Assembly (NCBI GenBank): GCA_950069165.1
Contig: CATMIT010000010.1
Coordinates: forward strand, 1 to 25,895
Direction: 5' to 3'
Origin: an uncultured Flavobacteriales bacterium
GTDB taxonomy: Bacteria > Bacteroidota > Bacteroidia > Flavobacteriales > BACL11
Length of the DNA: 25,895 nt
The notes under the pieces were generated by a model. It saw only the letters and a list, made by a program, of their open reading frames with translations. It ran no database searches and had not been told where the DNA came from. Of the stretch, positions 16,283-23,500 are shown in pieces (positions within the stretch are counted from its first letter, which is position 1; each line of letters begins with the position of its first letter). Both the position numbers and the translations under genes were made by a program.

Positions 16283-18052
16283 TTATGAAATCTTCCTCAT
16301 TCGTAAACTCTCAGGTGTTACTTCTAAGTATTCATTTGCTTGAATGTATTCCATGGATTCTTCCAGGGAAAAATTAATTTTAGGCGCAATATTCACTGCT
16401 TCATCAGAACCAGATTTACGCATATTAGTTAATTGTTTTCCTTTAATAAGATTGATCTCCAAATCATTGTCTCTTGAATTTTCTCCAATCACTTGCCCTT
16501 TATATATTACATCCCCAGGGTTAACAAAAAACCTTCCCCTGTCCTGTAATCGATTGATGGCAAAAGCAGTTGAAGTGCCAGCCTCCATAGAAATCAAGGA
16601 GCCTTTATTCCTTTCAGGAATATCACCTTTAAATGGTGCGTATTCTCTGAATCGGTGCGTCATCACTGCATTTCCTGCTGTGGTAGTTAGCATATTGTTT
16701 CTAAGTCCAATCAATCCTCTTGATGGAATATCAAACTCTAAATGTTGCAAATCTCCTTTTGGCTCCATTACTAACAAATTACCTTTCCGTTTTGTTACTA
16801 ATTCTATGGCTTTGCCTGAAAACTCTTCTGGCACATCAATTACTAATGTTTCCATTGGCTCACATTTTCTGCCGTCAACCTGCTTAAAAATAACTTGTGG
16901 TTTCCCCACTTGTAACTCATATCCTTCCCTACGCATAGTTTCAATTAGTACCGATAAATGCAGAATTCCCCTTCCGTAAACATTAAACTTTTCTTCTGAA
17001 TCGGTATCTTCTACCCTCAGGGCTAAGTTTTTTTCCAGCTCTTGATACAATCTATCTCTTAAATGCCTTGAAGTAACAAACTTTCCTTCCTTTCCAAAGA
17101 AAGGAGAATTATTGATAGTAAAAAGCATACTCATGGTTGGCTCATCAATAGATATTCTTTGTAATTCTTCAGGATTATCAAAATCGGCAATAGTATCCCC
17201 AATTTCAAAATCCTCAATGCCAACTATAGAACAAATATCTCCACTTCTAGCAGTTTTTACTTGGGTTTTTCCCAAGCCTTCAAATACATACAACTCTTTT
17301 ATTTTGACTTTCTGTTTCCCCCCATTTGCCTTGCAAAGCATATAATCTCTTCCTTGCTCCAAATCTCCTCTAAAAATTCTTCCAATAGCAATCCTACCAA
17401 CAAATTTAGAATAATCTAATGCAGTGATTTGCATTTGTGCGGTCCCCTTCTTATAAGGCGCTTCCGGAATTTGTTCCAATACAGCATCTAATAAAGCGGT
17501 AATATCTTCTGTCTTCTTTTTCCAATCTGTGCTCATCCACCCAAATTTTGAAGAACCAAAAATGGTTTCAAAATCTAATTGCTCTTCAGTAGCATCCAAA
17601 TTAAACATCAAATCAAAAACAGCATCTTGCACCAAATCAGGCGTGCAATTTTCTTTATCTACTTTATTTACAACTACAATTGGTTTTAGTCCCAACTCTA
17701 AAGCTTTTCCCAAAACAAAACGCGTTTGTGGCATAGCTCCTTCAAAGGCGTCTACCAAAAGCAAAACCCCATCTGCCATTTTCAAAACCCTTTCTACTTC
17801 CCCACCAAAATCAGCATGGCCTGGGGTATCAATTACATTAATTTTTACCCCTTTATAAGTTACCGATACATTTTTAGACAAAATAGTAATCCCTCTTTCT
17901 CTTTCCAAATCGTTGCTGTCTAACAATAATTCTGTGCGTTCTTTCCTTTGGTCCACTATTTTACATTGCTCAAGTATCTTATCTACTAAGGTAGTTTTAC
18001 CATGGTCAACATGGGCAATAATGGCTATATTTCTGATGGATTCCATTTTCAA
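16283..18052 (-). CDS. typA: Ribosome-associated translational GTPase TypA/BipA
   Basis: A 589-residue translation-factor GTPase that binds ribosomes under stress and aids ribosome assembly. G1 is AHVDHGKT (13-20), the switch region is ERERGITILSK (50-60), G3 is DTPGHADFGGEVER (75-88) and G4 is NKVD (129-132). The EF-G-like C-terminal block FDIPSRGLIGLRNNMLT and the TypA-specific ending with SMEAGTSTAFAINRLQDRG are present. Length is close to the ~600 usual for the family, and the C-terminus LEVTPESLRMRKIS is normal. The start could be Met1 or Met3 (MKMESIRN). A TAGTTTTG (-7-like, minus strand) lies at 18072-18065, 12 nt ahead of the start. The gene converges with the gyrA operon. Confidence 0.97.
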   Translation of the reverse strand: MKMESIRNIAIIAHVDHGKTTLVDKILEQCKIVDQRKERTELLLDSNDLERERGITILSKNVSVTYKGVKINVIDTPGHADFGGEVERVLKMADGVLLLVDAFEGAMPQTRFVLGKALELGLKPIVVVNKVDKENCTPDLVQDAVFDLMFNLDATEEQLDFETIFGSSKFGWMSTDWKKKTEDITALLDAVLEQIPEAPYKKGTAQMQITALDYSKFVGRIAIGRIFRGDLEQGRDYMLCKANGGKQKVKIKELYVFEGLGKTQVKTARSGDICSIVGIEDFEIGDTIADFDNPEELQRISIDEPTMSMLFTINNSPFFGKEGKFVTSRHLRDRLYQELEKNLALRVEDTDSEEKFNVYGRGILHLSVLIETMRREGYELQVGKPQVIFKQVDGRKCEPMETLVIDVPEEFSGKAIELVTKRKGNLLVMEPKGDLQHLEFDIPSRGLIGLRNNMLTTTAGNAVMTHRFREYAPFKGDIPERNKGSLISMEAGTSTAFAINRLQDRGRFFVNPGDVIYKGQVIGENSRDNDLEINLIKGKQLTNMRKSGSDEAVNIAPKINFSLEESMEYIQANEYLEVTPESLRMRKIS

Positions 18053-18091
18053 AATTTAAGTCGGCAAAACTAATATTGTTTTACTATTAAT

Positions 18092-18116
18092 AAGCTGTAA
18101 AACAGCTTTTTATTTT
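18092..18116 (+). other. Hairpin plus T-tract upstream of typA, terminator-like in plus orientation
   Basis: AAGCTGT at 18092-18098 pairs perfectly with ACAGCTT at 18102-18108 across an AAA loop, followed by a T-rich tract (TTTATTTTT). In plus orientation it looks like a small intrinsic terminator, but no plus-strand gene ends nearby; the gyrA unit already has a terminator near 16165. It may end antisense transcription or be chance. Confidence 0.35.
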
Positions 18117-18184
18117 TGATAGCAAAAAGGTTTTTTCGATTTAGATATACTAAAAAAGATTACCATTCATATTGTATAAAGCAA

Positions 18185-18192
18185 TATCTTTG
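18185..18192 (+). promoter_or_regulatory. Candidate -7 element for the DUF2237 gene
   Basis: TATCTTTG matches TAnnTTTG and ends 17 nt before the ATG at 18210, the same geometry as the candidate before fabI. No clear -33 TTG is visible. Confidence 0.35.
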
Positions 18193-18209
18193 CTGTCTAA
18201 ATTCTTTGC

Positions 18210-18584
18210 ATGGAAAATAAAAATGTTTTTGGAGATCCATTAATGATTTGTAGTGAGAATCCGCTAACTGGTTATTTTAGAGATGGCTGTTGTAATACGG
18301 ATGATACTGATCTTGGTTTGCACACAGTATGTATTATAGCTACCACCGATTTTTTAATTTTTTCTACCGAAAGTGGAAATGATTTAAGCACTCCCCGACC
18401 GGAATTCAATTTTCCAGGAGTAAAAGCCGGAGAAAGATGGTGCTTGTGTGCTTTGCGTTGGAAAGAAGCTTATCAGAATAATTGCGCTCCAATGGTAGTA
18501 TTAGAAGCTACCAATGAGAAAACACTGGAGGTGGTAACTCTAGACGAGCTGATTGAACACGCACATTACAAAGCAGAAATTTAA
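18210..18584 (+). CDS. DUF2237 family protein
   Basis: A 124-residue soluble protein of a widespread but uncharacterised family. The conserved N-terminal block NPLTGYFRDGCCNTDDTDLG (residues 17-36) has the paired cysteines and the RDGCC signature of DUF2237. Further conserved features are GLHTVC, the NDLSTPRPEFNFPG segment, GERWCLCALRW and the ending EATNEKTLEVVTLDELIEHA. Length matches the family (~120). There is no signal peptide or membrane segment, so it is probably cytosolic. It stands alone on the plus strand between typA and the 65-codon minus-strand genes, with its own likely promoter and a bidirectional terminator. No function should be assigned; the conserved cysteines could bind metal or form disulfides, which is speculation. 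Confidence 0.88.
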   Translation: MENKNVFGDPLMICSENPLTGYFRDGCCNTDDTDLGLHTVCIIATTDFLIFSTESGNDLSTPRPEFNFPGVKAGERWCLCALRWKEAYQNNCAPMVVLEATNEKTLEVVTLDELIEHAHYKAEI

Positions 18585-18602
18585 ATCCAATTTATTCAAA
18601 TA

Positions 18603-18632
18603 AAAAAGCCCTGAAATTCATCAGGGCTTTTT
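18603..18632. terminator. Bidirectional intrinsic terminator
   Basis: AAAAAGCCCTGA at 18603-18614 is perfectly complementary to TCAGGGCTTTTT at 18621-18632, with a 6-nt loop. The A-run before and T-run after make it work in both directions. It serves the DUF2237 gene (plus) and the 65-residue gene ending at 18655 (minus). Confidence 0.9.
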
Positions 18633-18654
18633 AAATCTTTAGATGTGCGGCTGA

Positions 18655-18852
18655 CTATTTACCTTTCAAGAATGGTAATCCTGTTTTGTCATTTTCAACA
18701 ACACTCTTTCCAGAAGGCATATCGCAAGCAGTATCTCTTTGATCTTTTGAGAAATAATAAATTCTCTGTACTCTTCCAGTTGATTTTAAAGTAACATCTT
18801 TACAATTCAAATAGTAAGTTGTTCCTTTTTTGTTTTCATGTGCATAGCCCAT
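18655..18852 (-). CDS. Small conserved protein, paralogue 1 (65 residues)
   Basis: A 65-residue protein without signal peptide or membrane segment. Its pattern is TTYYLNCKDVTLKS, then a QRIYYFSKDQR strand, CDMPSGK, and ENDKTGLPFLK at the end. It is about 60 percent identical (39 of 65 by eye) to the protein at 19552-19355, with no gaps. Similar small proteins with a closing TGLPFLK motif occur in other bacteria by my recollection; no function is known to me. The short alternating strands suggest a compact beta-rich fold. A 13-nt element identical to one before its paralogue lies 11 nt upstream of the ATG. The bidirectional hairpin at 18603-18632 ends it. Conservation between the two copies (substitutions mostly conservative) argues that both are real genes. 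Confidence 0.78.
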   Translation of the reverse strand: MGYAHENKKGTTYYLNCKDVTLKSTGRVQRIYYFSKDQRDTACDMPSGKSVVENDKTGLPFLKGK

Positions 18853-18863
18853 AATAAATAATT

Positions 18864-18876
18864 TTTTGGTTAATAC
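18864..18876 (-). promoter_or_regulatory. Shared 13-nt leader element, copy 1
   Basis: On the minus strand this reads GTATTAACCAAAA and lies 11 nt upstream of the ATG of the 65-residue gene at 18852. The identical 13 bases lie 10 nt upstream of the paralogous gene at 19552. It may be a common translation-initiation or regulatory sequence, or residual homology from the duplication. Confidence 0.45.
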
Positions 18877-19096
18877 TAGGTTATTTAATCTTGTACAATT
18901 TATAAAAAATATATTAATCTGACCTAATTGACCATGAATAGTTAAAAAAATAGCTGTTAATAACTCTAGGTTGTTTAAAATAAATAAAATAAACCATAAC
19001 CTAGTAGCTCATTGATTTTTCCAAAAACTTCTTCTTATTTCATGTTATATAAGTTACAGATAATCAGTAGATTATAGATAGTTTAACCTAGTAGCT
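18876..19096. repeat. Short dispersed direct and inverted repeats (CTAGGTT / AACCTAG)
   Basis: CTAGGTT occurs at 18876-18882 and 18966-18972, and its reverse complement AACCTAG at 18998-19004 and 19085-19091. The last two are part of an identical 12-mer AACCTAGTAGCT at 18998-19009 and 19085-19096, 87 bp apart. The copies at 18966 and 18998 face each other and could form a 7-bp stem with a ~25-nt AT-rich loop. The function is unknown. Confidence 0.5.
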
Positions 19097-19303
19097 AATT
19101 ATAAGGATGTACTATTTTGAGAATAGGAATTAAAGGCATAAAACCTATCATTTAAATGGTTGATAAATACAGCTTATTTTATGCAAAATTATTTGAAAAG
19201 AGGCTTCATTTTGGCTTAGAAATAGGCTTTTCCTCTTACAGAAATTGCTTAAAATCGCTTGTTTCCTTATTGTTCCCTTGTAATTTTTAATACCATATTA
19301 GAA

Positions 19304-19330
19304 AGAAAAAAACCCAATTACTTGGGGTTT
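19304..19330 (-). terminator. Intrinsic terminator of the second 65-residue gene
   Basis: Read on the minus strand, AAACCCCAAG, a short loop, then TTGGGTTTTTTT forms a stem (one bulged base) ending in a T-run. It begins about 25 nt after the stop codon at 19355. Confidence 0.75.
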
Positions 19331-19354
19331 CAGTAAATTATAGCAAAAGGTAAA

Positions 19355-19552
19355 CTATGCTTTTTTCAAGAATGGTAGTCCCGTTCTTTGGTTTTCTACT
19401 ACCGTTTTTCCTGAGGGCTTATCACAAGCATTCGAACGCTTATCTTTAGCAAAAAAGAATATTGTTTGCTTTTTGTTTGATGACTTTAGCGTTACTTCCT
19501 GTGAGTGCAGATAGTAAGTCTGTCCTTTGCTGTTTTTGTGTTGGTACGCCAT
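19355..19552 (-). CDS. Small conserved protein, paralogue 2 (65 residues)
   Basis: A 65-residue soluble protein with the same layout as its paralogue at 18852-18655: QTYYLHSQEVTLKS, then QTIFFFAKDKR, CDKPSGKTVVEN and RTGLPFLKK. The Cys43-Asp44 pair and the PSGK turn are the same in both. The ATG follows the GTATTAACCAAAA leader by 10 nt, and the gene ends at its own terminator, so the two copies are separate transcription units rather than an operon. No function is known to me. Having two diverged but intact copies ~500 bp apart suggests an old local duplication kept by selection. Confidence 0.78.
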   Translation of the reverse strand: MAYQHKNSKGQTYYLHSQEVTLKSSNKKQTIFFFAKDKRSNACDKPSGKTVVENQRTGLPFLKKA

Positions 19553-19562
19553 ATCTGTTTGG

Positions 19563-19575
19563 TTTTGGTTAATAC
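19563..19575 (-). promoter_or_regulatory. Shared 13-nt leader element, copy 2
   Basis: GTATTAACCAAAA on the minus strand, 10 nt upstream of the 65-residue gene at 19552, and identical to the copy at 18864-18876. Flanking leader sequence is otherwise largely different, so this 13-mer stands out. Confidence 0.45.
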
Positions 19576-19774
19576 CTATTTTGGTGATTATAAAACTAAT
19601 CAGAAATAATCTAATATTCCAAATTTTACTATTATTTTTTTATTTACTATAAATCACCTAATTTCAATAAGTTACAAGATACATTTAAATGAATTATATT
19701 TCTTCTATTTTAGAGATGTGAATGATTTCCTCATTTTTGAATACAATAAAATGTCTTAAATCTCTTTATATTTT

Positions 19775-19782
19775 TAGTTTTG
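19775..19782 (+). promoter_or_regulatory. Candidate -7 element for the DUF4019 gene
   Basis: TAGTTTTG fits TAnnTTTG and ends 17 nt before the ATG at 19800, the same spacing as before the DUF2237 gene. This also favours 19800 over 19791 as the start. No clear -33 element is seen. Confidence 0.3.
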
Positions 19783-19799
19783 CTTTTTAAATGATAGAT

Positions 19800-20273
19800 A
19801 TGAAACGATATATTTTTCTGCTTATTTTTTCTACTTCTGTACTTTTTAGTTTTTCTCAAAAAACAGAAAGACAGCAGATGCGAGATGCTGAAAAAATGGC
19901 AATAAGTTGGCTTAACAAACTCAATAACAAAAAGTATACCGATTGTTGGAATACACTTTCAGAAAGCACTAAAAGTCAAACTAATTTTGAAGCATGGAAT
20001 GCGTATTTTAGTACTGAACTCATGCCAGAACTAGGAAAGTTTATTTCCAGGAAATATTATTTGGCAGAGATGGAAAAAGAAATGGAAGGGCTCCCAAGAG
20101 GAATTTATGTGACTATTCGTTACCAATCTCAGTATGTAAATACCGATAGTGTTGAAGAGATACTTCTACTTTCTCCATCTAAATTAGGCAAGTGGGAAGT
20201 TCTCTCTTATTTTGTTGACTATCATCTAAAAGGAGATAATAGAGAAAATCCTAAATCAAAACTTAAAAACTAA
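19800..20273 (+). CDS. Exported DUF4019-like protein
   Basis: A 157-residue protein from the ATG at 19800; an ATG at 19791 would add only Met-Ile-Asp before the signal peptide. The signal peptide is MKRYIFLLIFSTSVLFSFSQ. The mature domain follows the DUF4019 pattern: AEKMAISWLNKLNNKKYTDC, WNTLSES, a middle FEAWNAYF, RGIYVTIRYQSQY and a closing KWEVLSYFVDY. DUF4019 proteins are small secreted domains of unknown function with an NTF2-like look. The gene is monocistronic on the plus strand, and its last 4 nt overlap the convergent small membrane-protein gene. Family assignment is by pattern and moderately sure; no function can be given. Confidence 0.75.
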   Translation: MKRYIFLLIFSTSVLFSFSQKTERQQMRDAEKMAISWLNKLNNKKYTDCWNTLSESTKSQTNFEAWNAYFSTELMPELGKFISRKYYLAEMEKEMEGLPRGIYVTIRYQSQYVNTDSVEEILLLSPSKLGKWEVLSYFVDYHLKGDNRENPKSKLKN

Positions 20274-20503
20274 ATAGCATTTTTGGTTACCCAATATCGG
20301 TAAGCCATAATTAGCATTTCGCCTTTTTTCAATTTTTTAATATCCTTTTTATACAGACTAGGCAATAGCCATTTATTAGCTTTTGCTAATATCTGGAAAA
20401 GCAGTTTCTTTCTAAATAAAACAAGGAGTAAAAGTAATACAAGTAGAATACTTATAATGAGTAAAATATCTTCTCCATATCCGAAAGAAAGTAAAATATA
20501 CAT
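20270..20503 (-). CDS. Small single-pass membrane protein (77 residues)
   Basis: A 77-residue protein with one strong hydrophobic helix at about residues 12-30 (ILLIISILLVLLLLLVLF), followed by a basic cytoplasmic-type segment (LPSLYKKDIKKLKKGE) and a closing MAYRYWVTKNAI. Similar short proteins ending in a RYWVTKNAL-type motif seem familiar from Bacteroidota genomes, but I cannot name a family. Its ATG shares a base with the stop codon of the giant surface protein upstream, so it is the last gene of that operon. It converges with the DUF4019 gene with a 4-nt overlap. The function is unknown; a role in envelope processes is only suggested by context. Confidence 0.68.
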   Translation of the reverse strand: MYILLSFGYGEDILLIISILLVLLLLLVLFRKKLLFQILAKANKWLLPSLYKKDIKKLKKGEMLIMAYRYWVTKNAI

Positions 20504-23500
20504 TATCTGATTAGCGTTATGGTTCCAACAATTTTTTCTGTAGAAGAACTCGCCAATTGTTTGTATTCAATTACAAAAGCATAAACGCCCATTGGTGCAT
20601 CTGCCCCATTTTCTAATTTTCCATCCCAAGTTCCCATTTTGTAGTAGGAATACAACTCCTGTTGAATCTTACATAAGTTCCCATCCGAATAACTATCGGT
20701 AAGTATTATTTCATCTGATTTAAAAACAATATCTCCTCCCCACCTTTTATGTATTTTGATATTGAAAGAATAAAAACCTCCTACTCCTTTTACAAAAAAT
20801 GCATCATTGCAATGGTCCATATTTGGGGTAAAACTATTGGGCACAAATATTTTATTATCAGGAAAAATACAAACCGTTAAAGAGCTACTATCCGTGCAAT
20901 TTCCATTATTTATCAGTACTAAATTTATCATATAGCTCCCAGTATCCAAATAAGTATGTTCCGGATTTGTTCCATAAGAATAAGGTTGAGTAGTGCTATC
21001 ACCAAAACTCCAAAAACTAGCAGCAGAAATCTCACTGATATTGATATTACTATTGTCAATAAACTGAAAACTGCCATCCAAAAGGGAAATACAATCTTTC
21101 TTATTTACAAAAAAGCTGGCAATAATATTATCATAACCAGGGATAGTAATAGTATCGGTTAGCGTGCAGCCAGATATATTATCCATTACAATTACAGTAT
21201 AGTTTTTAGAAACTTGATCATAAATACTATCGGTAGTTTGTATAGGATTTGTGCTCCACTGATAAGTATAATTACTATTTCCGGTAATATTTACTTTCGC
21301 AAAACCATTTTCTCCATAACAATCCTTACTGCTAGTAGTAAAAGAAAGCGTAAACGTTGGATAAACAAAAATATCGATATTGCCAATTGTTGGTTCTGAG
21401 CAACCATCAGAAACAATCACATTATAATTGGTATTTACACTTGGACTAACCAAATGTTGGAAACTGCTTCCCAATCCATTATCCCACAAAAAACTATAAT
21501 TACTACCAATTCCTCCAGATATGTTCGCTCCAATACTAATGGTTTCTCCAAAGCAGATGCTATCTTCTGAAGCATAGGTATTTAAATTTAATGAATCATC
21601 AATAAGCACAAGCGTGTCAATATCAATCATACATGTTCCTCCCCCATAAGTATAAGTAATGACATGATAACCAGGACCGGCAACTAAAGGATTAAATGTA
21701 AGATTTGTAATTCCATTTCCGGATAGTATGCCCCCAGTCGGATTTACTGCTATTTGAATAATGGTGTCCAAATAACAATAATTATCCAACAGCCCAGTCA
21801 TACTTAATGTAGGATTATTATAAACCGTTATAGTAGTAGTATCCATACAGCCAATTAAAGATTGATAATAAATATCATGCACTCCTACCCCAGCTGTTGT
21901 TGGTGAAAATAAGCCAGTATTATTATTAACTATCCCCTGCCCTGCCCACTGCCCTCCGCTTGGATTAGCATTTAAAAAGAAATCGGAAGCAGTAGAACAA
22001 ATCAAAGTATCGGTAAGTGAGCTTGGGGGTACAACATCAAAAATAATACTATCTGAGCAAGAATTGGCGGTATAATATATAGTATGACTTCCAATTCCAG
22101 CAAGTGTAGGGTCAAATTCCCCAGGATAATTATTAAAGATAATTCCATTTCCACTCCAAGTACCGTAAGTCGGCAAGCGTGGGATGGTAATAGAATCTAA
22201 GCTAATAATAGCACCATCATTACATGAAAAAAGAGTATCTAAAAACACATCCGTTTCTTGCACAGAAATAAGCGTAGTATCGATACATCCTGCAAACGAA
22301 TAAGTAACAATATCAACTCCTAATCCTAAAGCAGGATTGAAAGTACCATTAAATATATTGCTAATATTATTTCCAGTCCAACTTCCACCAGCTGGAATTC
22401 CAACTAAATTGAAAGGAGGCATTGTTGGACACACATCCATATCGCTTCCTGCATCAATGGGTTTTACATAAATATTTACCGTATCAGAACATCCTTGAAT
22501 ATTATAAATAAAGGTATGTAGTCCAGAATCCGCAACTGTTGGTAATACCACTCCATTAGGACTAACTGGACCTCCTAAAAAAGACAACATATCCACCGCT
22601 ACATCCGATTGCCAAGAATCCCCGGTAATTACCCTTAAACGCACCAAAACTTCTGTAGCGTTATAATTACTTAAATCCACTGCAGCCTCTAGCCACTGAT
22701 TCCCCTGACTACCACTTCTTATCCATATATCATTAGTCCATGATACCCCATTATCAATAGAAATATCAACTGAGAACGAACCTTGGTCTTGGGTTAGTTG
22801 AGGTCCACCAGAAGGATTATCATACATATGATACCAAAAATGTAAAACGGGATTGGAATAAGCGGAAAAATTCAAACAAGGACTTATAATTCCAGCTCTT
22901 TTGAATGGGTTATTACCTGATGAAGCCTCAGTATAAACATAATTGATACCTTCATAAGCGCCACTTGGTCCTGTTCCAGATGATGGTGTTCCTCCAGAAT
23001 TTATAGTCCAATTAAAATCATTTAAGGGATCATTTGTCCAATTGACTAATCCCAATTCAAAATTATCAGAAAAAGGAAATAAAGTGATGGCATTAGCACA
23101 ATTACTTGTTTGTAATGGTAAGTTTGGTAAATAACTCCAATAACCATTCACAGGGGAATAATTCAGAATATAATTATTTGATTTCTGACAAATGGTATCA
23201 TCTGCTTGGGTGATGATATTTTCAATGATTACATTTAAAGTATCAGAACAGCCGTTAGGTAAAGTATAAATAGCACCCAAAGTTGTTGGAATTCCTCCCA
23301 CGCTAACATCCCCATTAGATTGAATGCAATTGCAACCACTCCAAGTTCCTCCTGGGGTTGTTATAGAAGTATTCAAATTAAAAGTTGGCGCATTAGGGCA
23401 AACCGAAATATCTGGGCCCGCATCAATTGGCAATACAATTATATCCATGGTTTCCGAGCAACCAGAAAAACCATAGGAAACGGTATGGGTTCCAGCTCCT

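Larger units (their letters stand above)
18853..19354. other. Gene-free region between the two 65-residue paralogues
   Basis: About 500 bp of very AT-rich DNA with no credible reading frame on either strand. It holds the leader element of the first small gene at its left end, the CTAGGTT/AACCTAG repeats at 18876-19096, and the minus-strand terminator of the second gene at 19304-19330. I see no tRNA, IS end or CRISPR repeat in it. Confidence 0.6.

Noticed and set aside
16344..17923. Plus-strand reading frames inside typA, up to 211 codons
   Set aside because: Antisense shadows; typA on the minus strand is complete with all GTPase motifs.
18853..19354. CRISPR array or insertion-sequence remnant in the repeat-bearing gap
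   Set aside because: Repeat units are only 7-12 bp, irregularly spaced and in both orientations; there is no transposase sequence or terminal repeat pair.
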